A stretch of 64,000 nucleotides of DNA from positions 124,001 through 188,000 of the forward strand of contig JAEUHX010000018.1 in the NCBI GenBank assembly GCA_016792805.1, written 5' to 3'. The DNA comes from Planctomycetota bacterium. GTDB lineage: Bacteria > Planctomycetota > UBA1135 > JACQFD01. The position numbers and the translations under genes were made by a program. The notes beneath the pieces are model-generated. The model did not search any database. It was not told where the DNA came from and saw only the letters and a program-made list of their open reading frames with translations. Shown here piece after piece: positions 8,589 to 16,108 of this stretch (position 1 is the first letter of the stretch; each line of letters starts with the position of its first letter).

Positions 8589-9195
8589 GTGACAATAATC
8601 AGAAAGTACTTATTGTTCTCCGGCGCGTCCGGTGTCTTCTGGGGATGCCTCGCTGCGGTCGCCGCCTTCAACGCGGTTTCACGGGCCGTCTGGGGTGGGT
8701 TGATCGTGTCCCCGGTGATCGGCTGTATGATCGGGGCAGCAACGATGCGCTCGTCTGACCCGGGAGGCCGTTTCAACAGTCATCCGAGCTGCGCGCGGGC
8801 CTCCTCGCCCATCGCTGCGTCGCCTCGTCCTCGTCGTAACTCCTTGGCTACGCCTGGGCATAGGCTCCTTGCGCCGGACGACGATTCATCGCGCTCGCAG
8901 TGCATAGCACCAGTGCAAGCACCGGGAGCACTTTTGAAACGTCCTCTTGGCGCGTCCACTACATATCGCCGCCCCCCTTGTTTCCGTTTACGTTGCGACG
9001 GCGCTGTTCGGCCTCGGTTTCGGTCTGTACGACTGGCTCGTCGTCAACACTACGAACTGCATTCCGTCCGCCGTCGTTGTGCAAGCGGTCCTGGCATTTC
9101 TGTGGGGTGTTACCTTTACCGGGTGGTTTCTTCTGTTCTGGCCACTCGCGTACTTGAATCATTGGCTGCTGGAACGCATCAGGCCGGCAGGCTAG
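8589..9195 (+). pseudogene. Membrane protein gene split by a 185-bp repeat element
   Basis: Two open fragments flank the repeat at 8763-8947 and read together as one small integral membrane protein. The 5' part (8589-8762, frame 3) encodes MTIIRKYLLF then two hydrophobic segments including SPVIGCMIGAATM. The 3' part (8948-9195, frame 1) resumes with HIAAPLVSVYVATALFGL and another membrane segment ending FWPLAYLNHWLLERI and a stop. The frame changes across the repeat, and the sequence in between encodes only repeat-derived residues also found at the second copy (24872-25056). The simplest reading is insertional inactivation of a roughly 130-residue three- or four-helix membrane protein. I do not recognise its family. 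An alternative is two adjacent small genes. Confidence 0.6.
8763..8947 (+). repeat. 185-bp interspersed element with terminal inverted repeats, copy A
   Basis: This stretch matches 24872-25056 over its full 185 bp in the opposite orientation, at close to 90% identity by eye. Its left end starts GGAGGCCGTTTCAACAGT; the reverse complement of its right end starts AGAGGACGTTTCAAAAGT, so the ends form an imperfect terminal inverted repeat of about 18 bp. There is no transposase and no conserved open frame, as in miniature inverted-repeat elements. It separates two halves of a membrane-protein gene. I see no clear target-site duplication at this copy. Confidence 0.75.
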
Positions 9196-9253
9196 CCAAA
9201 GAGCGCATACGCCCGGCCGATGGACGCGAGGAGGCACGACGGGCGAACGGCGG

Positions 9254-9724
9254 GTGAGGATGAGGAAAGTGAACGCCAAACGCACAACTTCGAAGCCCCT
9301 TTCAGTCGGCACCGGTGGTGATGCCAAGGTGCAGAGAGCCGTCGTGCGGCGGCTCGCCGAGTTCTTCGACCGCAATGGGTATGCGCGCTGGCAATCTCCT
9401 AGCCGGCGCGAGAAGGAAGGCTGGCAGCGGTACAAGAAGGGTGACGAGGTTCGTCTTGTTGCGAGCTCCGCTGCGGAGCTCGAGGAGATCCGTGATCTTC
9501 TTCGCAGGGCCGGCATCCATCCTGGTCGACCGTTTGTGAAGGGCCGCCAATTTGGCCAACCGATTTACGGTCGGCAGGCTGTGGAACAGTTCTTCACGCT
9601 GATTGAGCGCCCACGGGGTGTCGCGAGAGGTTCGCCGCCCAAGAGCGCGCGGCCGAAATCGGTCTCGCCTGCCCCGGACATTGCGAAGGAGCGCAAGGGC
9701 CGCGCCACGCGACCCCGCCGGTAA
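9254..9724 (+). CDS. Conserved small basic protein of unknown function
   Basis: A 156-residue basic protein (ATG alternative at 9260, two codons in). The central part has alternating strand/helix character: RYKKGDEVRLVASSAAEL, then a helix IRDLLRRAGIHPGRPF, then GRQFGQPIYGRQAVEQFF. I have seen this order (KGxEVRxVA...LLxxAGxxPGRPF.K..QxxQPxYGxxAVxxF) in short bacterial hypothetical proteins but cannot name a function. The N- and C-terminal tails are Lys/Arg/Pro-rich and probably disordered. There is no signal peptide. The gene starts 59 bases after the interrupted membrane-protein gene, on the same strand, and might once have been transcribed with it. Confidence 0.65.
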   Translation: MRMRKVNAKRTTSKPLSVGTGGDAKVQRAVVRRLAEFFDRNGYARWQSPSRREKEGWQRYKKGDEVRLVASSAAELEEIRDLLRRAGIHPGRPFVKGRQFGQPIYGRQAVEQFFTLIERPRGVARGSPPKSARPKSVSPAPDIAKERKGRATRPRR

Positions 9725-9942
9725 ACCGCAGCACGGGCCGACAGCGGACAACTATGCATCGGCTCCAATGGGAGCTTGAGTCATACATTTTCGGATTGCC
9801 AGGCGTGCACAAAAATTCTCTGGGCGGCTGCTCAATTTGCGAACTCTGCAGTTCACTGATCGAGAGGAGCAGACCGCCTCAGACAGCCGAGCGCCGCCCA
9901 GCACGGAATTCCCCCTGTAGTGCTGAGCGGCTCCGGCGCCCG

Positions 9943-10407
9943 CTACGCCCCGCGCGATCCCTCGAGGTGCGCCTTCATGGAGAGGAGATCCTTCGTGCAC
10001 AGGCTTCGGAACATGCCCACAAAAAGGCGCCCGAAGAGCTTCGCGAAGAAGCCGGGCATGGTGATGCTTCCGCGCATGCGGATCTTCGAGCCGCTCCCAT
10101 CGGGAGTAATCTCATAATCAAATCGATACTCACCTTTCCCGCTCGTGCCCTTGGTGCCGTCGCAGAAAAGTGAAATCCTCCCAGGAGCCTCGAGGGCCGT
10201 CACCTCGAATTCCTCCGTCGCCTCGTGCCCCATCATCTTGCGCGTCTCGCGCCAGCGCGCCCCCTGCCGCAGCGGCCCGGCTTGAAGCGGTTCAATCCGC
10301 ACGAGCCCCTTCATCCAGTGGCGCGCGCCCTCCAGGTCCGTCATGGCCTGAAACACGCGTTCGGGAGAGGCTGCAATCGACACTGTCGACTCGAAGGAGA
10401 CCGTCAT
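9943..10407 (-). CDS. SRPBCC (START-like) family protein
   Basis: A 154-residue protein with the polyketide-cyclase/SRPBCC layout. The N-terminal strand and helix FESTVSIAASPERVFQAMTD lead into ARHWMKGLVRIEPL. A WRETRKMMG strand follows, and the C-terminal long helix (PGFFAKLFGRLFVGMFRSL) closes the hydrophobic cavity. Such proteins bind small lipids or aromatic ligands; the ligand here is unknown. The ATG at 10407 starts exactly at the fold boundary; the longer open frame upstream to 10887 is antisense shadow of the next gene. It is a lone minus-strand gene between plus-strand genes. Confidence 0.8.
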   Translation of the reverse strand: MTVSFESTVSIAASPERVFQAMTDLEGARHWMKGLVRIEPLQAGPLRQGARWRETRKMMGHEATEEFEVTALEAPGRISLFCDGTKGTSGKGEYRFDYEITPDGSGSKIRMRGSITMPGFFAKLFGRLFVGMFRSLCTKDLLSMKAHLEGSRGA

Positions 10408-10636
10408 CGTTGGGGCTGTAAGAGGATGCCGAGTCGTACGGCAGCGCGCAGGAACTTCCATCCGGGAATTCCCTGCGACAGAGCTGTCGCTCCGAACATC
10501 GGCCGCTGTCGTCGCTCTGGCGGCTCGCTTGCAGAGTATTGACACCCCCGGAAGCGGCTTTGAACATGCGAAGACCCCTGTAGGAACCACCCCGTGGATG
10601 GACACCCGTGGAAGCGATGGACCGCCCCGCCATTCG

Positions 10637-11275
10637 ATGAGCCAAGCCGCGCCGCCGATTGATTTCGAGAAGCTCGAGGAGGCCGGAAGGAAGCTCATCG
10701 AACTTGAGAGGACGCTCGGCTCCCCGAAGGAAGTCGAAGCGACCGCGAAGGAGCTCCAGCCGCTCCTCATGGCCCTTACCCGCCGACGCCTGGAGCAGGA
10801 ACGGCTCCCGCTCCCCGAGTACCTGCTCACAGGGTTTGCGCTCGAACAGACGATCCTCGACGCGGTGCGCCAGCCCGACGCGCGCACGTTTCGCGAGCGA
10901 TTCGAGGCGCAGCTCGGCGTTGCCCTCGAATATGCGCGCCTCGTCGGAATGTTCGTCGACCGCTGGCTGCTTCAACGGCAAGGTGCCTCGCTGCGCGATC
11001 AGGCGGCGGCAGCCGCGGCGGTTGAGGCCATCGTCGAGCTCCCAAAGGAGCGCCGGGAGATTCCATATTTATACATACAACAATCGATGGACCCGGGATC
11101 GATTGCCCGCGAAACGGCGCGCCCGGTGGGCGACGTCCGCAAGCAGATTGCGCAGATGCTGAAGGATGCGCGCAAGCGCCGCGAAAAGTGGCTTGAGCGC
11201 TGGAGCCCCGAGCAATCTGCAGAATCAACAGTTCATAATTCTCGGCGAGGCGGCGGCGGCCGCAAGCGATCATGA
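10637..11275 (+). CDS. Unrecognised all-helical protein with a possible C-terminal HTH
   Basis: A 212-residue, mostly helical protein from ATG 10637 (MSQAAPPIDFEKLEEAGRKL); earlier in-frame ATGs at 10529 and 10598 only add Gly/Pro-rich sequence. The middle contains ALTRRRLEQERLPLPEYLL and LEYARLVGMFVDRWLLQR. The C-terminal part, ELPKERREIPYLYIQQ then SIARETARPVGDVRKQIAQM, resembles the helix-turn-helix of sigma-70 region 4 or related regulators, which is suggestive only. It ends in a basic Gly/Arg tail. The stop overlaps the ATG of the next gene by four bases, so the pair is co-translated. I do not recognise the family. Confidence 0.55.
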   Translation: MSQAAPPIDFEKLEEAGRKLIELERTLGSPKEVEATAKELQPLLMALTRRRLEQERLPLPEYLLTGFALEQTILDAVRQPDARTFRERFEAQLGVALEYARLVGMFVDRWLLQRQGASLRDQAAAAAAVEAIVELPKERREIPYLYIQQSMDPGSIARETARPVGDVRKQIAQMLKDARKRREKWLERWSPEQSAESTVHNSRRGGGGRKRS

Positions 11276-11787
11276 TTCCCCGATTCAGCGCATCGGATTC
11301 CGAGAAAGAGCCCCGCCCCCATGGCGGAGGCCGAAGCCGATTTGTGCGCGCCGCACGGGCGGCGGCCGCCTCCCACAGCGGCGCCGACGACGAGACGCTC
11401 GAGCGCGCATTCGACCGCGGCCGCGAGCTTCGCCTCGCCAAGGCGCTGCTCGATTGGTCGCATGCGGCGCAAGCCGGCGATCGGGAGAAGCTGCACAGCC
11501 TTCGGCGCGATGTGTATCTGTTGGCGCGAAGGCTCGCGCCGGCTTCCCTCGCGCGCGAGCTTCACGATCTCCCCTGGAGCCTTCCATCTCCGGGCTCCGC
11601 AGTTACGGACACCACAGTTCCGTGCACCATAGTTCCGGAAACCACAGTTCTTAGTACCACAGATCCTGAAACCACAGATCTGGACAATACAGAGCCTGCC
11701 ATTGGCGAAGCCTATGCCACAGATACGACTGCGGCCGCCTTCGCCGAAGCGCTGGCGGCCGCGCTGATCTCCCTCGATCGACTGTAG
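11272..11787 (+). CDS. Unrecognised protein with a pentapeptide-coding minisatellite
   Basis: A 171-residue protein. The first about 100 residues are helical and Arg/Ala-rich (DRGRELRLAKALLDWSH, REKLHSLRRDVYLLARRL). Residues about 109-143 are seven five-residue repeats (TTVPC, TIVPE, TTVLS, TTDPE, TTDLD, NTEPA, preceded by SAVTD), followed by an Ala-rich C-terminal helix. No known domain is recognised. The start overlaps the stop of the preceding gene by four bases, so the two products probably act together. The stop is directly adjacent to the convergent YtfE-type gene (stop codons one base apart). Confidence 0.5.
   Translation: MIPRFSASDSEKEPRPHGGGRSRFVRAARAAAASHSGADDETLERAFDRGRELRLAKALLDWSHAAQAGDREKLHSLRRDVYLLARRLAPASLARELHDLPWSLPSPGSAVTDTTVPCTIVPETTVLSTTDPETTDLDNTEPAIGEAYATDTTAAAFAEALAAALISLDRL
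11596..11700 (+). repeat. 15-bp minisatellite, seven units, inside a coding region
   Basis: Units begin at 11596, 11611, 11626, 11641, 11656, 11671 and 11686, an exact 15-bp period. The core of most units is ACCACAGTTCC or ACCACAGATCC; the first and last units are the most diverged. The period keeps the reading frame and encodes five residues per unit. Its AT content is higher than the flanking sequence. Confidence 0.85.
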
Positions 11788-12492
11788 CTACACGCGCTCG
11801 GCCAGCATCTCGCGGACACGGGGGAACAAGATGTTGTTCTCCTTGTGCACATGGAGATGAGTGTCGAACTCAATTCCAGCCAGCGCCTGCAGAAGCGAGC
11901 GCCAGGAGCTGCACGCATCGGCGGGAGCCTGGAACCCGTCCGTAAGTTCACGAATCTCGCGGAGCGTTCGGCCGGACTCATCGTGCTCCGATTCCATCAT
12001 TTGAATCGGCGCCTCCAGCCCGCCCCAGAATCCGGGGCGCCCGCCCGCCAGCTCGCGCAGGCAGGGGAAGAGCACTGCCTCTTCGCGGGCCAGGTGATCC
12101 TGCATTTCGTCAACGAAGAGCCGCACAAGTTCCCGCAGCCGCGCCAGCTCGGGGTGCCTCTCTCCATGGGCTACCACTACCTTGTCGGCGAGCCCGACGA
12201 GCCGCGGCAGCACCTCGTGGAGATAGCCGTGGTGCGTGCATTCAATATGATCCAAAAGCTCGGGCATGGTCAGCCGAGCGCAATCCGCCTCGTGCGTAAA
12301 CCGGGCTCCCGCCGATGCGGCAAGCACCCGCAGGGCTGTCTGCGGTTCAAGCCCGCGCTCTCGGAGAGCATCCCCGAGCGTGCGCCGCCCGCCGCAGCAA
12401 TAGTCGATTTGAAGGTGCTCGAAGATGCGGGCGAGGTCGGGGTGCTCAGCCACCGCCTGCCCGACGGTCGTTTGGAGGTGAATATGCCGCAT
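11788..12492 (-). CDS. ytfE: Iron-sulfur cluster repair di-iron protein (RIC/YtfE/ScdA type)
   Basis: A 234-residue protein of the repair-of-iron-centres family, which restores Fe-S clusters after nitrosative or oxidative damage. The N-terminal ScdA_N domain carries the paired cysteines in DYCCGGRRTLGDAL. The C-terminal hemerythrin-like domain shows the di-iron ligand positions: LLDHIECTHHGYL, then EEAVLFP, MMESEHDE and HVHKENNILFPR. Length agrees with E. coli YtfE (about 220). I place the start at ATG 12492; a TTG-initiated extension to 12525 adds 11 residues without family similarity. It is a single gene, convergent with the unknown pair upstream, with no visible Fnr- or NsrR-type site that I would defend. 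Confidence 0.88.
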   Translation of the reverse strand: MRHIHLQTTVGQAVAEHPDLARIFEHLQIDYCCGGRRTLGDALRERGLEPQTALRVLAASAGARFTHEADCARLTMPELLDHIECTHHGYLHEVLPRLVGLADKVVVAHGERHPELARLRELVRLFVDEMQDHLAREEAVLFPCLRELAGGRPGFWGGLEAPIQMMESEHDESGRTLREIRELTDGFQAPADACSSWRSLLQALAGIEFDTHLHVHKENNILFPRVREMLAERV

Positions 12493-12707
12493 CGGAGGGA
12501 ACCAAGTTGGATCTCGGAGAAACAACCGGCGGTCGGTGACGGCCGAAGCTCGCCGGTCCCCCCATCGCTACTCAACTGCCGGGCCAACGGGAGCCCGCGC
12601 AGTCGTAGCAGTTACGCTCCCTCCGGTGAGCGCAGGGCACGGGCGCGCCAGCCGGCGCCGAGAGCCGAGTGCGCCGGCGCATAGGATCGAGAGCACACCG
12701 TGCCGCC

Positions 12708-14420
12708 ATGCGCCGTCTCGCAGGTCTGTTCCTCCTAGCGCTTACGAGCTGCCCTTCCAATCGCCAAGCGCCAACGCCGGGGCCGAGTTCGGTCCCGACA
12801 CGGAGCCCCGTGCGCTACGCCGACGTGACGACGCAGTCTGGGATCGCGTTCCAGCATGAGAACGGCGCGCGGGGCCGAAAGCGCCTTCCCGAGACGATGG
12901 GCTCGGGAGTCGCGATCCTCGATGCGGACGGCGACGGCCTCTCCGATCTCTTCTTTGTGAATCAACGGACTTGGAGCGACGACACGCCCACTGCAGCGCC
13001 GGCCACGACTCGCCTTTACCGCAATCTCGGGAAGCTACAATTCGAAGACGCGAGCGAGCGTATGGACGCCGCCCACTCGGTGGTGGGAATGGGTGCCTAC
13101 TCGGCCGACCTCGAGGGTGACGGCGACGCCGACCTGCTCGTCACGGCGCTCGGGGATCCGCTGCTGCTGCTCAACGAGGGCGCCCGCTTCCGCGAAGCCG
13201 CGCGCGAGCGCGGATTGCGGATGCCGCACTGGACCGACGGGAGCGGCAAGTCCCATCCGTCCTGGAGCACGGCGGCCGTCTTCCTTGATTACGATCTCGA
13301 CGGCCAGCTCGATGTGTATATTGCCACATATGCGCGGTGGTCTGCGGATACGGACATCTTCGCCACTCTCGACGGAAAGACGAAAGCCTACACAACGCCG
13401 GAGCTCTACCCCGGCGACTGCGGTCGTCTCTTCCGAGGCCGTGGAGACGGCCGGTTCGAGGATGTGACCGATGCCAGCGGCGCCGCCGTTCCGAATGCCA
13501 AATCTCTCGGGGCCGTCGCCTGCGACCTCGAGAGCGACGGCTGGCCCGACCTCGTGATCGCCAACGACACGCAGCCCAATTTCTTGCTGCACAATCAGAA
13601 AGGACACTTTCAAGAAATCGGCGTAGCGGCGGGGATCGCCTACGACGGACATGGCCGCGCGCGCGCCGGCATGGGGATCGACGCGGCTCGGCTCGATGCC
13701 GATGGGCCGCAGGCCATCGCGATTGGAAACTTCGCCCGCGAGCCGGTCTCCCTTTTTCTCCAGCGCGGTGCGGCTCGGTTCGAGGATCGCGCCGACGAGC
13801 TCGGCGTGGCGCGCGCGACAGAGCTGCCGCTCACCTTCGGTCTCCAGTTCTGTGATGTCGACCTCGACGGCCGGCTCGACCTGCTCCTCTCCAATGGACA
13901 CATCGAGCCAACGGCCGGCTTCGCCGCGCCCGAAGTTACCTATGCGCAGAATCCGCAGCTGCTGCTCGGCCTCGAGCACTCTCGATTTGTCGACGTTTCA
14001 GCGTCTGCTGGCGAGCCGTTCCGGACGCCGCTTGTCGGCCGAGGCCTCGCGGCAGGCGACCTCGACGGCGACGGCGACCCGGAAATTGTGATATCACAAA
14101 ACGGCCGGGCCGCCGTATTGCTGCGGTGCGACCGCGCCGATGGCGCACCGGCGGCGAAGTGCGTGCGCATCCGGCTCGAAGGAAAGCCCGGGAATCGGGA
14201 CGCCTTCGGCGCCGTGGTGCGCGCGCGCATCGGAGGGCGCACCGAGGAGCGGTCGGTGCGCTCCGGCGGTTCGTACTTATCCCAAAGTGAGACGACCCTC
14301 ACTTTTGGCCTCGGCGCCGCTGAGGAGATCGAGCGGCTCGAGGTGCGTTGGCCCACCGGCGAGCGTACCGTCGCCGAACATCTGAAGCCTTCGGCCTCCA
14401 TTCACCGGATCTCGCCGTGA
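12708..14420 (+). CDS. CRTAC1-type lipoprotein (FG-GAP/VCBS repeats plus ASPIC/UnbV)
   Basis: A 570-residue exported lipoprotein. The signal peptide MRRLAGLFLLALTSC ends in a lipobox with Cys15. FG-GAP/VCBS propeller blades carry calcium-loop motifs such as DADGDGLSDL, DLEGDGDADL, DYDLDGQLDV, DLDGRLDLLL and DLDGDGDPEI. The C-terminal ASPIC/UnbV module is clear: GNRDAFGAVVRARIGG, then RSGGSYLSQSETTLTFGLG and a VRWPTGER ending. Such proteins are surface or periplasmic binding modules of unknown ligand. The start at 12708 gives the lipoprotein signal; the open frame begins at 12669. Its stop overlaps the GTG start of the sensor kinase (GTGA), which suggests it may be part of the sensory system. 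Confidence 0.85.
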   Translation: MRRLAGLFLLALTSCPSNRQAPTPGPSSVPTRSPVRYADVTTQSGIAFQHENGARGRKRLPETMGSGVAILDADGDGLSDLFFVNQRTWSDDTPTAAPATTRLYRNLGKLQFEDASERMDAAHSVVGMGAYSADLEGDGDADLLVTALGDPLLLLNEGARFREAARERGLRMPHWTDGSGKSHPSWSTAAVFLDYDLDGQLDVYIATYARWSADTDIFATLDGKTKAYTTPELYPGDCGRLFRGRGDGRFEDVTDASGAAVPNAKSLGAVACDLESDGWPDLVIANDTQPNFLLHNQKGHFQEIGVAAGIAYDGHGRARAGMGIDAARLDADGPQAIAIGNFAREPVSLFLQRGAARFEDRADELGVARATELPLTFGLQFCDVDLDGRLDLLLSNGHIEPTAGFAAPEVTYAQNPQLLLGLEHSRFVDVSASAGEPFRTPLVGRGLAAGDLDGDGDPEIVISQNGRAAVLLRCDRADGAPAAKCVRIRLEGKPGNRDAFGAVVRARIGGRTEERSVRSGGSYLSQSETTLTFGLGAAEEIERLEVRWPTGERTVAEHLKPSASIHRISP

Positions 14421-16108
14421 ATCGCCGGCTTGGGCTGCTGGTCGCCGCGCTGCTGGCGGCCCTCTTCCTCGCGGAGCTCATCCTGGGCACGCTGCGGCTC
14501 CAGGCCCTCACCGATCGTCAGCGCGCGCGCGCGGTCGCCGAGCTTCAATCTCAAGTATCGCGCGTCGCGGGGCGCCTCGAGGACGATCTCGAGAGCGGCA
14601 AACGCCACGCTCGGTTCCTCGCCGGGAGCGACGCGTTCGCGGCCCTCGCGGCCTCGCCGAACGGCGAGTCGCGCGCGGCGGCTGCGCGCTTGGCCTCCGC
14701 GCTTCTTGTTACGTTTCCGCGCTTCGGCGCCGTCACGGCGCTCGACGCGGCGGGAAGCGAGCTTCTGCGTGTCGAGCGCATGGGCGGCGGAGTCGCCGTG
14801 CTGCCATCGCCTCTGCTGCGCCCGAACCTCGACACGGCGCGGGCCCGTGCAGCTCTCGCGCGCGCCGACGGATCTGTGAACCTCTCCTCGCTCGAGGTCG
14901 ACGCCTCTCGCGTCGATCTGGCCGAGCGCGACCGGCTCGTGCTGCGCTACGACGTGGCCATCGCGGGAGGCAAGGGCGTATTTGTGCTTTCCCTCTATGC
15001 CGCGCCCCTGCTCGATGAGCTTCGCCGAACCGAGCCGCTGCCGGGTGCACGCTACGAACTCCTCGATGAAACGGGCCGCCCGCTGCTCCGCGACGGATCC
15101 TCCGAGCGAAGCTCTGCGGCCGGCGGAGATGAGTTCGCAACCGTGGCCACGGCCACCGGGCCGAGGCGCGCCGACGGGGCGCCGACATGGACGCTCCTCG
15201 GAATCGCCCCGACCGAAGCGCTCGACCGCGGCACTGCGGAGCTGCGTCAGGAGGCGCTCCTCACGGGAGCAATATTGATCTTCACAGCTGCCGCCCTCGC
15301 AACGATCGCCGTCGTCGTCGCGCGGCTCACGGCCGCCCAGCGCCGCCTCGAGTCCGAGCGCGAAGCCGCCGCCGCACTGGCCGAATCCGAGCGGCTCGCC
15401 GCCCTTGGCCGTCTCACGGCTGGCGTGGCCCACGAGGTCAATAATCCTCTTGCGGGCATTGCAAATTATCTCGCGCTCCTCGAACGGGAGGACTCCGATC
15501 CGCTTCGCAGAAAGGAGTACCTGGATCTCATCCGCCACGGCTTCGCGCGAATCCAAACGATCGTCCGAGACCTGCTCTCCTTTGCACGCCCGCCCAAGCC
15601 GCGCCGCGAGGCGATCGAGCTCGCCGGCGTGCTCGACCGCGTCTACCGAGTGACGCGCCATGACCGCGGCTTCCGCGAGATCCGATGGAACTCGACGATC
15701 GACGCGGGCTGTCCACAAATCTGGGGCGACCCTTTTGCGCTGGAGCAGGTGCTCCTGAATCTCGCTCTGAACGCTCGCGATGCAATGGCTTCGGGCAGTG
15801 GCGACCGTAACGTTCTGCGGGAGATCACCATTCATGCGGGCCCCGAGGGCGACGCCGCCGACCGCGTCCGAATCACCTTCGAAGACACTGGCCCCGGCAT
15901 CCCGTCGGCCGCACTCCACCGAATCTTCGAGCCGTTCTTCACGACCCGGGAGACGGGCACGGGACTCGGCCTCTCGGTTACGGCGTCGATCCTGATCGCC
16001 CACGGAGGATCGATTCGCGCGGAGAATCGCGCGGAAGGTGGCGCCCGATTTGTGATTACACTTCCAGCAGCTTCTCGCCAAGCTCTCGCCCTCGAGTCGA
16101 AACCATGA
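14417..16108 (+). CDS. Membrane sensor histidine kinase (NtrB/AtoS-like)
   Basis: A 563-residue kinase. A first membrane helix lies at about 5-26, a periplasmic sensing region at about 27-290 and a second membrane helix at about 291-316. The HisKA H-box AGVAHEVNNPLAGIANYL has the phospho-acceptor His near 339. The HATPase core has the N-box LNLALNARDAM near 446, DTGPGIP near 489 and TGTGLGLSV near 514. The NPLAGIANYL version of the H-box is typical of kinases paired with sigma-54 regulators. GTG 14417 overlaps the CRTAC1 stop by four bases and starts exactly at the membrane segment. The final codons overlap the response regulator ATG (16105-16108). Confidence 0.9.
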   Translation: MNRRLGLLVAALLAALFLAELILGTLRLQALTDRQRARAVAELQSQVSRVAGRLEDDLESGKRHARFLAGSDAFAALAASPNGESRAAAARLASALLVTFPRFGAVTALDAAGSELLRVERMGGGVAVLPSPLLRPNLDTARARAALARADGSVNLSSLEVDASRVDLAERDRLVLRYDVAIAGGKGVFVLSLYAAPLLDELRRTEPLPGARYELLDETGRPLLRDGSSERSSAAGGDEFATVATATGPRRADGAPTWTLLGIAPTEALDRGTAELRQEALLTGAILIFTAAALATIAVVVARLTAAQRRLESEREAAAALAESERLAALGRLTAGVAHEVNNPLAGIANYLALLEREDSDPLRRKEYLDLIRHGFARIQTIVRDLLSFARPPKPRREAIELAGVLDRVYRVTRHDRGFREIRWNSTIDAGCPQIWGDPFALEQVLLNLALNARDAMASGSGDRNVLREITIHAGPEGDAADRVRITFEDTGPGIPSAALHRIFEPFFTTRETGTGLGLSVTASILIAHGGSIRAENRAEGGARFVITLPAASRQALALESKP

